In this document: positions 1-16,100 of the stretch, one piece after another | How the letters are laid out: every line of letters begins with the position of its first letter | Position numbering within the stretch: position 1 is the first letter of the stretch | From: Sipunculus nudus | Taxonomy: Eukaryota; Annelida; Sipuncula; Golfingiida; Sipunculidae | DNA length: 64,000 bases | NCBI GenBank assembly: GCA_026874595.1 | Contig: CM049306.1 | Coordinates: 87,869,142-87,933,141 of the forward strand | Direction: 5' to 3' | The notes under the pieces: model-generated | Told to the model about the DNA's origin: nothing | Seen by the model: the letters and a program-made list of their open reading frames with translations, nothing else | The model's database searches: none | Position numbers and translations under genes: made by a program

Positions 1-140
1 AATGAAATTCTGACGGCGAATCCTTTTCAAGATATCCTGCTCACAAGGTAAAAGTTAACGGACGCCGGACGGACGGACGGACGGACGGACAGCTTGGGTG
101 ACGACAATAGCCCATCAGCCTAAGGGCTGAGGGCTAAAAA
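1..140 (-). repeat. Truncated dispersed element, reverse orientation (copy of the 26.63 kb element)
   Basis: Read in reverse it starts with the ctcagcccttaggctg motif, then the gtccgtccgtcc run and the ttaccttgtgagcaggatatc motif, as in the element at 26629. It is cut by the window's left edge. Confidence 0.75.
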
Positions 141-907
141 TTATATGTTATTATTAAATCTTCTGGATTTTAGGTTTTATTTGTAAGGGGTTAAGAATGA
201 TAATATATTATTTGGACATTAGCATGAGTCTCTGAGGTGCCATCAAAATTTCATTATGTGCCTTTAGGCTTTAGTGGGATTTGAAATCGGGGCATTCTGC
301 TCCAAAATCCAGTGCCTTAAAAGATCATTCTCAACTTGTAGTGAGAATTTAACATACATATCAAAGGTGTCTTATTCTAATTAACTCTGCTAGAAATCCA
401 TGTATCTGACATAATTGCAGTGACTTTGCAAATTGTATGCTAAAACTAGAACCAGGTGTACGACAGGATTATTGGCATTTACCATAAACTTCGCCATTTT
501 GAACTGCTATTACGTCATTATCAACCCAGATTTGTATTGTGCATGGGAAAACAACAACAGTCTGTGTAGGACAAAACAGGCATTTTAGAAAACACATTAC
601 TCGGTCAGTTTACAATTTTCATACCATTAGGACAGGTAGATATGATGTCCACATGGACCTTCCATGTGCCGTGAGTGCAGAACATTAGGTTATATTCATG
701 TCACTAGTGCAGCACACCTGTGGGAGGCCCTTTAACCATTTATCAAGGTCTTACCTCTAACCTAATATTATTGTTAATATATCTTTGATGTTATAGTTAT
801 TGGATACCAGTATGATCCATTCTATAGGTCATCCGGTACTTTAGCAAAGGATTTAATATTCAAAGTAAGACACTTTGCCTTATTTCCTTTATAACTCTGA
901 TTTTCAG
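141..907 (+). other. CFAP46 intron, left part
   Basis: AT-rich, with no exon or repeat that I can support. Confidence 0.5.
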
Positions 908-1114
908 GCATTTGAGGACAAGGCTCTGACCAGCCGTGTGCTGTATCTCCTGGGTCAGCTGTCATATTTGGAGGCTCAATATGGCCAGTGTTACAACTTC
1001 TGTAACCAGGCACAGCATATATATGATGGAGATGAGATGCACTGGTATAAAACTACAGCACTGATGGTGGATGCTGCCATGTCTGATTACACCAAGAAGG
1101 ACAGACTGCGCAGG
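908..1114 (+). CDS. CFAP46: CFAP46 window exon 1
   Basis: Acceptor ttttcag before 908 and donor gtatgt at 1115; phase 0 in and out, 69 codons. Encodes a TPR-like helical pair (AFEDKALTSRVLYLLGQLSY at the start). The exon before it is not in the window. Confidence 0.85.
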
Positions 1115-4100
1115 GTATGTAGGGAACATTGTATTTGTCCTCAACAGGGGTCTATATCTCAGATTTAGAAATGTTAATAATAGAAATGTCATGATGTAAC
1201 ATTTTTAATGGCCTTTCAGTTTAAACAGTATTTGGATTTGTCAAGGTTATCTTAAGCTTAAATTTCCATGATACTGCATGAAAATTTTCTTTTTCTTTTT
1301 TTCAGTCTTGAAAATGCTTGAATTTAACAAATTTTGAAAGTTTCCTTAAAAAGACCTTTTAATGACTGTATTTGCTGGCAATTGCAGATCAAGAGAATGC
1401 TTTAACCTATTAAGAAAGTTAATGTAAGTTGTGTGAACAGTATCATGACATCAATTTTGTTAATATTATCACCAGATTGGAATGAATTGAAATCACTTAG
1501 TTTTGCATCGTGCTTTTTGCAAATATTGAGCACCCATTAAACATGTTGATAAAAATTGTAAACCAAAGAACGTGTGGGAGGGGTTGGACCAATAAAGGTA
1601 TTAAAAAAGAGTCCTAAATAAATACCTTGAAAATTCAATTCATGTCCATGTGGAACCTTGAAATTTCATGTCTGTTACTACCAATAGAGAGTAGGTTCTC
1701 CATATTTTATATAAAACAAAATGTGTAGGTTTTGAGACATTGTGTAGTTAACTGAGATCTGAGAGAAAGCATACAATGTATATGCAATAAAGACCATACT
1801 TCCACACCTCTGTTGCACCTTCATTGAATTTTCAAAACTGTATATAAAAATCAAACTATTTTCTCTTTTCCATATGCTAGAATTAGTTAACCCTTATAGA
1901 CAACTGAGCCCTTTAACCATGGGTCCCTTGTTTTTTTTTCAGGCCAGGAATATATTGGTGGATGCCCTGAATGTGTTTGCACAGGTGGCTGAAACCAGAC
2001 CAAACAAAGTGGACATCACTGGATACATCTTAGCACAGCTAGAGGCAAAGTATGTATGGTATTTCCTTAATGCAGAAACAAATATAGGTATTACAAAAAT
2101 TAATAAAAATGTGTGTATGTACATCTGTTCATTTCAGTATACTCACACTTGTATCCTTTAACAACATGTACTTACAGGAACAACACCTGTAGCAAATTAT
2201 CTATGTTTTGTTTCCTTATCAGAAAAAGATATATTCAGTCACAGATGCATCACTGTTATTGTTTGTGTTTGGCTTATTTATGCCTTTTTAGCAGTTTTAT
2301 TACTGTATATGTTGCATGATCTAAATAAATATACTTATGCTAATGTATGGTAATTTTGGATATACTTCAGACTTGGCCATATCCAGGCACAGATAGCTTT
2401 CCAGGAACCAGATATACTGAAGACCAAAGTCATGAATGCTATAGATTCAGCTTGTAAGGTGAGTCACAGTGTGTATGGATACTGACAGCTGACTCGGTGA
2501 GTGTGTAATTTTTTTAAGTGGGGGGAAGGGGGGATTACATGAGTTACAACTGTGCAGTGTGTAATGCATTTTCTCTCCATTTGACCCATGTTGGTAGTTT
2601 CTGTTTGGTAAAAGTACAGACTAATAACCTGACTCAGAATGGGTTCCATACTGATCCCTAGTCCTTGTATTTCTGGCTCCCACACAGAGCATATTTTACT
2701 TGATTATGTCATCCACAGATACACATCAGGGTAAGATTAACTTAATAACAAGACAGTATATCAGAAAAAGACAGTTATTTGTTTCTTTTACATTATTGCC
2801 CTATTATATTACTGCCTTAATCATATATACTGGGTAACAAACTTTTTCTGGCTCTGTTTGACTTTCGTCATTTTTATATGATCTACATCAATTTACCTTA
2901 CATCTTTTACCTGGATTATAACAATAGTTACAGTAAATAAATATAAGCATTCTCCATGGCGCAGATGGTTTTGCTCTGTAGTGTCTAGTAGTATTTATGG
3001 CATAACAGTATATAACTGAAGATGTTTATTTGACAGAAATTACAACATGGTGCTGAGCAGCTGATCAGACTGGGGTACAAACGTGAAGCGATCCCCAAAC
3101 TGAGAGAGCATGCAGCAATCTTACAGAAACTAGCCAGGATCAACACTGACCTGGATGAGAAACACATCTGTTATTACAAGGTATGGAAGAGAATATTTTG
3201 TTAGGAAATGGAATGAAACAAAAACTGCAAGCTTACTAGTAAAAATGGTCTTTATTGGTATTAATAGTTTAATTCATATCATTATTTATGGTCTGAACAA
3301 TACCCATGTCCAACTTCTATTAAGCATACATTTTTTAACAATTCTATACTTTTTTGTTGCTGATACTTTAGTTGCTGTAACCTTTTTTTCCAGATGTTCA
3401 TATTATGTCAGTGAAAGTTCCAGGACAAGAAGTCTGTGGTATATCAGCAGTATAATAACATGATTCTTTTTTCATGTTAAAATAAGAGACTGAATACTGT
3501 GGTTTTATTTTATTTTTGAGGTTTTCAAATTTGCAATATTTGCGAAGGATTATGATAAAAAAAAACCTTGGTGAATAGGATGCCCCATTGTGAAGGGCAA
3601 GTTAACAGGCCAAAGATTGTTAATACAAATAACAATAGAACTTGCATGCTGCTCAGAAATCAAAGCTTGCTTGCTGTTGTAAATGATATCTATGATTTAG
3701 AATTATCTGCCAGTGATGAACAATAATTTCCACTTGTTTGATGTTCCCTAGGGTCTCCGTGTAATTGGCCTGTCCATGAACTCTTATGTGACCTCAATCC
3801 CATTAATGAATAATCATAAGCATTGGACTAACTAGCAACCAATCAGGTGACTGTAAACATTGTTAAGCGTAATCATCCAACAAAAACAAAATTTGCATAA
3901 TTTGACAGAGTTCTGTGAAACAGAACACATGTAGTCAGTACCAGTACCCATGTAGGCATTTTTTCCAGGATATTTCTTTTTATTAAAAGGAGACAGTATA
4001 AAAAATTCTAGTCTATAAGTCGCAGGAGCCATTCCTCCCATCTGTATGAGACAAATAATTGAAAATATTGCAAGACAGTTCACAATTACTATGATATATT

Positions 4101-7100
4101 AAACAATGAAGGACAGTGATACCATTGATGACATAAGTCAATATGACATCATGCATCATCGACCTTTGTGACAACCTTATTATGTTATTAGCAGCTCTTG
4201 CTACCATGGGCATGGAAGACCTGAAATCTGTGTAAGAAATATGCGATGGGGCTCATTATAATAATTAGGTTAAAAGGGCGGAGCATTTGGGCTGTGGTGG
4301 ATTGGTCAGTTATTACTAGTTTACAAAAGTATTTTTTAATATGATCAGTAACCCCACAATATGAAAACATTCACAGTAATCAGAAGCTGTGCTTTTAGAA
4401 ATCATTATGATTTTATTGCCTCCATCTAGATATTTGTAGTCATGCAGTATTTTATTCTTTGCACAGGCCATACAGATTCTGCAGGAGGCTATTGCTGTGT
4501 CAGAAGATGTTCATTATGATGTACATACACTTGCAGCACTTCAGGAGGTCAGTATACACCATTACCCCTACAAAGGAGGTTATGTGTTCACCTGTGTCAG
4601 TATGTTTGTTTGTTGGTTGGTTTGATTTTGAGCAGGATTTTTGCAGAAACTACTGAGCCCATATCCACAAAACTTGTATATTTTTTTTACATATTTGTTT
4701 TTGTAAAAGTAGTTTGAACATGATCATATGTAATCAGATATATTGAAGTATTTTGATTTCATCAAAAGGTATTAAGGACATTACAGAAAAATAACATACA
4801 CAGAATTATCAACATTACAAGGAATATCAAACCTTCAGGAGAACTAAATTGATAACAATGGCCCAGGTGTTATTTTGCCTGGTTTTGGAGCAATAGCATT
4901 TTGTTGGTCTTGTTTTTATCCTTTTTTCCCTTAACTTCACTGACAAGATCAGTTTTTCTCTAGCTTCGTAATGTGAGCACACCAGTCCAGCGAGAGGCAG
5001 CAGGGATCAAGCTGGACTGCTGTGATCTGATGCTGGAGGTGTTCCAACTCCATGTCCAGGAGCAGAGACAGAGACAGCAGGCTGAGCTGCGCAAAGGATC
5101 AGTCCTTAAGGTCGGTCAAGTTAATGACATTTTCCCAAGTCATTTATTGCTTTTTTGCACATGTACCATGCCTCTTTCTTGGTTATAATTATATCTTAAA
5201 ATTTTAAAACCATTGAAACTTTCCATTCTGGTTTTAAGAATTAATGGTTGCATACAGCATGTCTCCCATTGGTCCTGTAAAAGACATCCAAGTCATGTAC
5301 GGCACAGGAAATGACAGCAGTGACCATAGAGATGAGATTTGCAGTTAGAATTGTACATTCACATGTATTTGTTTGGGTCAGGTCCTCACTCATTACCCTT
5401 ATGATAAGGTTGCTGACTCAGTACAGTGATATTATAGCAATATGATGGGTGGCCATTAGTGCAGTTGCTTGTATGACTTTAGTCAGAGTAGGCCCTATGA
5501 GTCCAATATAAATACATACTGAGTCATGTGTTCATTGCTAATATTCAGGCCTGATTTCAGATGGTTGAAGATTTTACCTGTGAGACACCAGACTATGCAC
5601 AGACTGAGAGGAACTGGATTAATATGACCAAGTAGGTTTCTTGAAATATTTCCATTAATTTTGCATTTTGGTTTAAATTTGGACAACCATTATTGTGTTG
5701 AACATTATTTCAGTCTCAAAAGACATTGAATGTAAGCTAGAATACCAGTGATTGGCAATATTTTATGCACTGACTGCACAGAATCTTACATCTTGAGTGT
5801 GTCCACATAGGATTCATTCTCTTTGAGTACCTGTCTTCTTTGTTGAGAAGATGTAGTTGTCTTCAGAATGTCAGAAAACCTATCATTTATTGGAATTGTT
5901 TGCTGAGATCTGAAGCTATTATCATTTTTTATTTACAGTGATATTGCTGAAACGGTCTTGTACCATGTGACCAGTGCTCACAGCTTATCTGGCAGTATAC
6001 ATCAACTCAAGGCTAAGGTGAGCTCCAAAAGGATGTCACAATACTGTTATTGATACGACCAGTAATGTATTATCCACAAGTGAAGTTGACAAGAAAGTGG
6101 CTGATGCTGAAAATTCTGATTTGCAGAGATACCCTTCAAACATATATGAGTCAGTGTGGTCACTCTTCCTTTGTATACATATAATTTACTAATATTTATG
6201 GTTTATCATTAATTTAAATAAATTTTCTTAAATGCTATGGCAGCACTTACTGTGTTTTTAATTCCATAGTGATGTGACTTGAAACAGAAAACCTGTTAAC
6301 ACTTTTGTTTTACAGTTTTAAGAATACAGATTTGGGATTTCTGTTAAATTTAGCTTTACCCTTAATAATATGCAGACAACCAGTTGTATTTCTCTGTCTA
6401 CATGTATTAAATGATAATGGTGACAAGCATTACTACCAGTAGTATTTTTACTCTGCACTTGTTTCCTTTCTGCAGTGTCTTTACATGCTGGGGAGGTGTT
6501 TACGTCTGTTGTCCCACCAGAACTTACCTGACGCTCCTCAGCACTGGGATGTTAAGGACTTGGTGAGTACTTTGTTTATTGTCTAATCTCCTTCACTTAT
6601 TTAGTTTATTGTCAGATCTGTTATGCTGAATATCTTCTGCTACAGTAGGTCTCATTAGGTCCTTGGGCCCTTGTTAAAGTATTGATTTCAGGGTGTATGT
6701 TTGATTTTACAGACTGTGCTGAACTTAGCAGACCAGATAGAACAGGACAAAGAGAAGATAGACCCAGAGGATGGAGAGAAGAAAGAAGAGGAGGAGATAG
6801 ATGTCAGACAGAATGAGAAATATAAGGAGCTCATCTGTAGGATGAAGGTTTGTAGGCTTAGCTTCTGGTAGACTGGTGTCAAATTGATCTGAATTTTTTA
6901 TGATACCATCTGGTCAATTTAATATAGAAATATGTAAATAAAGATAGAATAATCAATACAAGTATTATGTTACTGTTTAAATTAATGTGCAGGTACTTCT
7001 GCATAGATTTAAAGCCATTTGATCCATATTTCTTATAACTGGATTTATAGTAAAATAGCTTGAATTTCTTAATTAAGTTTTAAGATTTACACTTACTTGA

Positions 7101-10100
7101 TAAACAAGATATAACTTTTCCATCACTTTTATGTCATGAGCATTGATTTACAAATATTGGTCTTGATGTAATTTTTTAAATAATTTATTCATCCTTAGGA
7201 TCAGTTGGAAGGCTCAGATCTCCAGCTAGTACAGGCTGTGGAGTGCTTAATGCAGGCTGTCAACATGGGGTTACAGAAGGGTCATACAGTAAGTACCAGT
7301 ATAATTATGAGAGGGTTGGTATGATTCCAGGTCTCAGTTAGTACAAGCTTGCAGGATTTGGCCTTTTAGGTGCTGGACTAAAGAGTGGAAGGTGCTTCAA
7401 GTGGGAAATTCTGATAGAACCTCCATCATAGTATAAACCCATCACCACAACCTTTTACCTTTTTATCCACAGCTAATATATTAGTAATAGTAAATGTATG
7501 AATGTATGAATAGTTGCCTGTTCTTTATCAACAATTGATAAGAAGTGCTTATTTATGTCGATACATAAGGCTTCAACAGTCCCTGACAGTATTTTTGCCT
7601 TTACAGTCTGTTGTTGGGGCTGCTGCCCTGGAGCTGGTGGAGTGTATTGGACAGTTTGACCCATCTCTGTCAAGTCATTTCCTTGCTTTACATCAGGTAT
7701 GTTCATTCATCACAAGATAGATCCTATTGCAACTTTATTTTATTGGCTCTATGTTAAAGTAATACATGTGGAATATCTGACCTTAATTGGTTTGTCTCTG
7801 TAAGCAGGAGTTTTCCTGTAGTAGGGCACCAGTTTTATAATCTTATCAGTGGTCCCCTTGCTCTTGTGTAAACACAGTCATAGACTAGTAGCGTAAATTG
7901 CATCTCTCTTTAATTTGTATCTTTCTTTCACTGTCATATAAGTAGTTTGAATACTTTTGTGCAAGCAATAGGAGCAATTCATCATAACTTCTGTTTCAGA
8001 GGTTACCATGTGAATATTTTTATTAATAATATACAGATTAAACTCTTTATGGGCACCTCTCTTTTACAGACAGCCCCCTCTTACAGACATTTCAAAAGGT
8101 GCCATTAAAACTTAATGCAGACGTTCATAACCTCTTTAGTATGGGCACCTCTCTGTAACAGGAAAAATCACAAGTCCCATCAGTGTTCCCCTGGTTTCCA
8201 CTTAGAGTCCACTATGTATTATCCAACTGTTCATGCAATATTTTAACAAGTCTTAGCGTTTTTCTTGTATAATCTTCCATCAGAGCTGTGCAGCCTCAGA
8301 ATACATGGAGGGATTGTTACTGAAAGCACTGTATGACCCCACACTGTCACAAGCAGCATCCCTGGCTCATCAGAGGAAGCTCCTGCTGGCTGACGACCTG
8401 ACGGCCAACGCTTCAAGAAGTCCTGTGTTCAGCTCAATCACCAAAACACTCAAAGAATCTCAGGTCAGAATATAAACAGGAAATATTTCAACATGGATGA
8501 GAAGTATAAAGATGCTGTGTTCTGTGTGGTAGGATAATTCCTTGATATAGATATAAGATCAGTGATTTATGGGGGTATTACATAGCCTAAATTTTTACAT
8601 CTGACCATGTAGCAGGAAAGAACCTGGCCCAAGCATCCAAGACAAAATGGTAAAATGTCTAAATAAATCTGGCTGATTTATTTACTCTGTATGGATGACA
8701 GGTAATTAATGCTGGATTATCCCTTAAGCCCTTAGCATATAAAAACCTGAAATCCAAAAGACTTAATAATGACATATCCTTCTTGTCATCCTTATTCAAT
8801 AGACAGTGCCAACACCTAGACTTTTACCAATCCTTTTAAAATGTAATTAAATATATTCCTATTGCAAGAATCCTAGATCCGAACATCAACAGAAGATTTC
8901 AGCTTTGCTGTGTTGTTAAGGAGCAGTCTTCTGAATGGTACAGAGTCAAGTTTTCCATAAATTTTAGACCAGTTGGTGCTCATTATAATACAAATGTCTA
9001 AGAGACACTTACTTTCAATCACACTCAACTGCTTAAAGATGCCAAGTTTGGATCCATACATACTTAGGTTGATTGTTAACACATTTTATAGATTGTTAGG
9101 CAAATAATCCTGCCATGTGAGAGCTGTAACTGTGTAAGCTTGCATTGTTGAATCATGTCTGTCAGAAACATTCTGTATTCCACTTGCAAGAGTTTAACAA
9201 GTTTTAACATATCTTTTTAAGGCTCACAAGAGACTAGCCATCAGTCCCAACCACCTTGATCTGGTGAAGGAGTTCCCTCCTAACTTCAACCTGGTGGTCC
9301 TTCAACACTCTCCAGACAGGTAAGTCAAAATGCACTGAGGAAGAGTAATAACAATATAAATTATTTATTAATTTGTTTTTTTTTTCCCAGTTGATCGAGA
9401 TCTTTACTACAGACTTATTACCTGTTAGATTAGGTGAAATAAGATAGCACTATTAAATATTATTAAAATAATATTTCCTGTGTGTTGTATGGCTAAGACT
9501 TTTAAGGTAAAACTGCATTTGTAAACACAACTGAAGGCTCAAATTGTTTTCATTATTTGCATGCGACATCACTTCAAATGGAATTCAAATGCATTTTTCT
9601 TCAAGGTTTAGTTTAAATTTTTGACTGGCTGTGTGAATGAAACACTTAATTGTGTTTATAAATTGTCCGGTGAATGTGAATACCTGTCTCTGTAAAGATG
9701 TTAAAAACAGGATCTTCATGGTAGAAACATTGATTTTAATCAGTTCATTTTATTAAAATGTACTTTATATCACACCAAACTGATTTGCATAATGGCTATG
9801 TTTGCTGTTATTTAAATGCAGACAGTTACTTCCAAAATAAAAGTTGCTGTTATTTATAATTTATTCATTGATATCAATAAAAACAATAATTCCAGGTCAC
9901 ATCTATATGGTGCTATCATTGACAAGCCCAACAAAGCCTCAGGAGGAGGAAAAGGGCAGAAGCATGCCACCATACAGACCAGCAGTAAGGCTAAAGTTGT
10001 CCGCATCCAGACGAGTCCGCAGCGACTTGATGGTCTTCTAGACAAGTTTAAACGACACAAGCATGAGGTCATGACATTCCTTCTGAAGCTGGAATACCAG

Positions 10101-13100
10101 CGATCTCAGCAGGCACAGCGGAATAAAATGCTGGCAAACCTTGGTGACCAGCTGCGACCTGGAACCAGGGTTTGTACCTCAATTTTCCTTTAATGATTGA
10201 CAGGTTAAGCTGATAATTTTTTTATCATACTTCAAACAGAACAAAAATAATTTAGGTCTTGGAATCAGTAAAATTACATCATTGAAACCAAGAAACATTA
10301 ATTATGTATTAATACTTTCTTTTCTTTATTTACCTTATTTAAGAGGGTCAATCATTGGACAGTAATGTTTCAAAATTTAGTCTGTCAGCACAATTTGTCA
10401 TTTGTAGAAGTTTGAACCCTTTATTCCTCTTTGTCAATTTCTGTATCACCAATATCAAACTCCAGTTTTTATTGCCACAAGAAGTACATTTTGCACATAC
10501 AGAAATGTTATACAGGGTTTGCTAATGATAAATGTTTCAGAAATGAATTATAATGGCATTATATGTCATGGCAATTTACAGATAATGTCTGATAGTGCTT
10601 GATGGATGACAGATGATTGCAGTATGGGAGAGCATCTTGATGTTTCCTAAATTACTAGATAATTTATACATTTGAGTTTTGAGCCATGATTACATGAAAA
10701 GTCTTGCAAATTGCTGTAATATGCTGCTCAGTAGTTAAAGACTTTCTTTACAAGATTAGTGTTGTCGAAGGTTCATGTGAACATGTAACAAATTATTTGA
10801 ATTTAGACCAGCCTGAAGCTGAGTATGGATAAGCCTGGTCGAGTAAGTAATACCAATGTGGATTGGAGATATTCCTGTTTGTATTTTGCTTATTTGTTGC
10901 CCATGTTAATATTTACAGCTATATATGTTGAAGTTCCCACATTTATTTTATTGTTAGCCACCACCAGATGTCACCAGTGGGGTGCTTACTAACATGGTTT
11001 TACGTTTTTGATGATGTTCTTTACTTGCCCCCAGTTGTATGCAGTTATTGTTAGATAGTTCTGCTTTAAAGATCCAAAAATTTGCTTGTCTTACACAATG
11101 TTGTGTATTTAGCATTAGTATTTATGTGAGTTTAAAAATGATGTCTTTATTGACACATTGTTTAATCAAAGTGACCTACTATTGGATGGGCTTGTTTTGT
11201 TTAAAAGAGTATCTTTAGGGTACCATCAGCTGATGTAGTTTTTTGTCACAAATGTTACTAGGCCATAGTTGCATTTGTATAAGATGAGCAAAACATGAGG
11301 GAAGATATGAACAGTTTACTTATAAATGTCACTTAGGGCTGTAACAATACATTATCTTAGGATACACTACATATTTGAAGGTATGTTAAAGTTTAAATTT
11401 TTTGCCAGTGTTTTCCACTGTTCATTGAAAAGAAACAAAACTTCCTATCTTGATATTTGTTTCAAAACCAGGCCTTAAATATCATTTATTTACAAACAGT
11501 AGACCATATGGGGTTACTTAACAATTACATTTTACCTTATGGCAATATCAGACTTATCAATACAAGAAAATCTGACGCTTCTGAAACAAGAGTGGACCTA
11601 GTTTTATGATGTGTCAGTGAAATGTGTATGGTTACAGCTCTGGTATCATTTTATGGTACAACAGATCAAGATACTTGTCCATTCACTGATCATTAGCCTT
11701 GACCTTACAGGATCCTCAAGCTGAAGCTGCAGAGAGAGAAGAACAGAGACTCCATGAAGAGTTCCTGAGTTTGCTACAAGAGATGGAACAGTATTTACAA
11801 CCTATAACAGTACAGCTGGATGCATTACTGAGGTACCTGTTAGTGTGCAAAACATTTAAATGGAACAAATTGACATTTTCATTACAAGGTTTATATTTAT
11901 CCTTAGTAAGGTTATTAATTTATCAATATTTGTAAAAGTCATCATTAGCTTTGTCTTAGAGAAGTTATGTATGAAATTAGGTGAAAAGATAAAGACACTT
12001 TTGAAAAATGTAAAAGTGCTATAGTCGGTCCTAGTACCTGTGTCTGCATGTTTTTCCTAAATAAGTTTTCATGCATGTGAGATGCTGCAAACATTTGTGT
12101 TCCAGTGGTTGCAAGAGCTATTCAGCCAACAGCCTAAGTGAAACATAATGTGTTACCTTTAACTGAATTTATATGAGACAAACAATATCACAGAACAGTC
12201 ATCAATGTTTGTGACATTTCATCACTTGTTAACTGAGAAATAAACGAGCCATTCCAGCAGGTGACATCAGACAATACAACACCATACACGACCTAACTTA
12301 GTGACGTCTGTGTGACATCAATATATCATGTTATAAACAGCTCTTTATACCATAGACATGGAAAGTCTTTCATGGAGGAACGCAAAGAAAATACATTTAT
12401 CTAAATATCTTATTACTTTACAGTTAACAAAACATTGGCAGAAAATCTGCAAATATGTGTCTGGACAAAAATTATATGTAAAAAATATGTGTGAAACAGT
12501 TATCATGAAAAAACATGTGGACAAGGGTTCTGGGACGGACAACAGCTGGTATTATTCAAAACAGTGCAGATTTAAAAAGCAATAAAACAGTAATCATTTT
12601 ATGATTATATAATCTTGTTATTTTCATACCATTTATGGTAGACTTGTATGGTAAAACTACATTTGTTGGCTTTACATATATCAAGTTAAGCCAAATACAG
12701 TTTTCTAGAAAGTTTAGAACAACAAATACAGGAATAGCAGAAGAAACTTTTTATCTATATCATATCTCCTGCCAGGTGCATCCTACAGGTAAATGTGTGT
12801 ATTACACTTCATTAACATTTATCAAATTACTGCAGGCCACCAAGTTCAACCACAGTCAGTAACAGTGAGAAACACAAGGACAAAGAACCTCCCCCAGCTC
12901 AGGAGTATGTGGTTCTGCTGGCTGACCCCTACCTCCTGGAGCTGCCACTAGAGGCGCTGCATGTCCTGCAGGGGGAGTGTGTGGTGTCACTGTCCAGGGA
13001 TATCTCCTTACAGATGTTGTATCACAAGAGCCATGTGGAGGTCCTAGGTCAGTGACATTAACTATGATTCAAATGTTTATACCCCTTTTAATGCTTGTGT

Positions 13101-16100
13101 TTGTTATTTGGTAAACGTAAATATGTACATTTCATTATATACCAATTTTTTTTCAGATAATGATACACCCTAAGTGCAAAGCATATCAGTAGAATAATAA
13201 CTTCACAATGTAGAAAATATTTTTGATCTGTTATATTGGTCTAGCTCACACTGAGCTAGTCTGTAACAATACATTATCCAGTTATAAGATGTTTACCGTG
13301 ATACTTGCTTACGATACCATACATGAGACAATACATGTGGTATATTTTAGTTTCATATCAAGTTAATTTTCTTCCTTGCTCAAAGAAAGATAACCAAACT
13401 TCTATTAAAGTTAATTTCTGCACCATAACTGAAATTCGTTTCCAACCAGTTTCTCAAAAAGATGACCATTAACTTGTGTTTGACCTGTAACATTTTTCCT
13501 ATCATGCCTTTTATAACATTAATTGTTGAAAAGGTGATTGCCCAGACCTGAATCAATTTGATTTAGACATGTGGACCATAATATTATACAAGAGTCAAAC
13601 TTTGACATGCTGTAAAGGTTGCTGTTGTTTCAAAGGGCTTCCACAAGGAATAATATATGACAGTTGTGGAGATTATTACTGCATCTCAAATTGATGACTG
13701 GGTGATTCCGAAAGGATATGGAGAATTTGTTCCCATTTAGTGGAAATTTTGAATAAGAACACTTAAAATTATGGTTTAACTTTCAATAATGGCTCTATCA
13801 TAGTTTTATTTAAATTCTATGGGAATTAGAAAATGGTCAATATCAGCAAACAAAATCTTAGTCTCAAAGGTTTAAGATAGCATCCCTGGAAAAAACTCTT
13901 TATTTTAAAATCAATCAAAAAGCTGTTGCAAATGCGTATTACACCCTATTAAGTACATACTTTAAACCTGGTACAGAGCCCTTTTTATTGGTCTGTGTAT
14001 TTATTAAATTTATCATTTATTTAATGTAAAATTTAACCATTTTTTGACAATTTAAATTTTTAATTGGTACAGTATTTTAAGCATTCAGTAACAGCAAACC
14101 ACTTTGTATGGACTCATATCATTATCAAACTACATAACAATATATCAAACCCATTTTCTTGTTTTTCCTTATAATATTTTTAACTTAAAACTGAATTTTT
14201 AAATTTTGGTCCAATAAAAAAATTATTTGAGATATTGAGATATTTTAAGTGGTTGCTTAAAATTGTGTACCATTTAACAATTTAAAATTTTCAAAATTGT
14301 AAAAATTTCATATAAAAATGAATATGAATTTAATAAATACATATCATCAAAAAGAAACTAACCCAGGTTTTAAATGATATATACGTAATGGATCTAAATT
14401 TAATATAAATAACTTTTGGGCTAATTTTTATTCAAAGGGATTTTGCCAGCAATGATCCCTTAAAGTTTGATCATTTTCGATACAGGGACATCTGATGGTA
14501 CTGACATGTTATTCTACTTCAGATTCAGTGACTGATACAGTGGTTCAGCTGTAGTGCCACAATTTGATATAACACTGGTAGTTATGTTGGACAACTGATG
14601 AGATAATTTTAATATTTTACCTCCTCAGAACAACCTACTGGTACGTCTCAGAATAATGCAGTATAACTCATTAATGCTTAAGTGCAGTCATACTTTTCTA
14701 ATATGGCCTTTGCATGCTTGTAATATCAGAGACATCGCCAAGCCAGATTCTGTATCTCATGTGGCCATTGCCATTCTAGTGTTTTTGTGTATTTATATGT
14801 GCAGTTTACTTTGTATGTGTGTGTAAAGTTTAACACTAATACAAGTGTATTGTATGCCTCAACATACCAGGTGACTAGATACAGAGCCTAGAGGATCAGA
14901 TCCTAAGATCCTTAAGCTGTTATGGTCACTGTGATGAAACATGTTCTTTTTCTTTGTCAGTAAATCACAAGTATTTCTTTTTGCTTCCATCACAACTCTG
15001 TGATAGTCTTTTAAATTTAAGTTGCTTTGCATTCTTCTGTTTTAGATGTGAGTTTTTTTTAATTAAATGGGTTGAGTTTTACAGTTTTGGTCGAAATGCT
15101 CTAAAACCTTGCTGTTTGTGTTGTGAAATTTATTTATTCCTTTAAAACCAATGACTGAATTTGCAAAGTTAAGTTGAGGTTCCTTATTCCTAAGCACATA
15201 GTTATCATGATAATATAGTATCACAGTTATAAGAAATTTCCTTTATATTCCTTTTAATATTTATTTCATTAAAACTCCTCTGATTACTGGTGCACCAATG
15301 AATATATTGGTCTTCTAGTATTACAAATAAACATAATGATATGTGTTTTTTTACCAATAATGGTAAGAGTGCATTATATGGGGGACAACTATGAATTACT
15401 AAAACATGAAGTGAACTGGCATTGTCCTTGACAAAAATAAGGGTTCAGTGCTGAACAGGCTTCTAATATACCATAATATAAATAATATACTGGTACTTAT
15501 CATATTTCAGTCTTTGTGAACTATTTTCTTTGCAAAATTATTTGCGTATTTTCACTATTTTCAATCTATGTGACCGTTTGGAGGGAATAAACATGGCTGC
15601 CATTGCAGCCCATCAGCAGATTGTTTATTTTGCAATTAAGATTTAAATAAGAAATATCATAAAAGATTATATAAGATTTAAAGAAATTTCAGTTGTATTT
15701 ATTTATTAAACAGTATCCGATCTTGTATTAACAACGCATGGCCATCATGCATTTCAATAGGGAATACCCTTGTCATGACCATTGGCGGGATCCATTTGTT
15801 CTGGGGTTCACAGTGAGATTTTGACACCTATAGTTTAATATTACACGTAAAAGAAATAATAATGTCACACTTTTCGAAGATCCTTTCAAAATTTTGATTA
15901 ATTCGAGCTTTACATCATTTATTATCTCATATTTTAACCATTGTTTGTCATTTGTATGCCAGTGCATGAGAAATAAAGATACCGGTAGTTTAAGCTATTT
16001 CCATGGTGAAAAGCTGCCCGCCCACATCATTTATAAAAGAAAGTACCTAAGAAATCTATAAATAATTTTTTTTGGCTTTAAAATTGAAATATGAATTCTT

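Larger units (their letters stand above)
5111..7198 (+). other. CFAP46 introns 6 to 10
   Basis: Between the exons listed separately I see only AT-rich intron sequence. Confidence 0.5.
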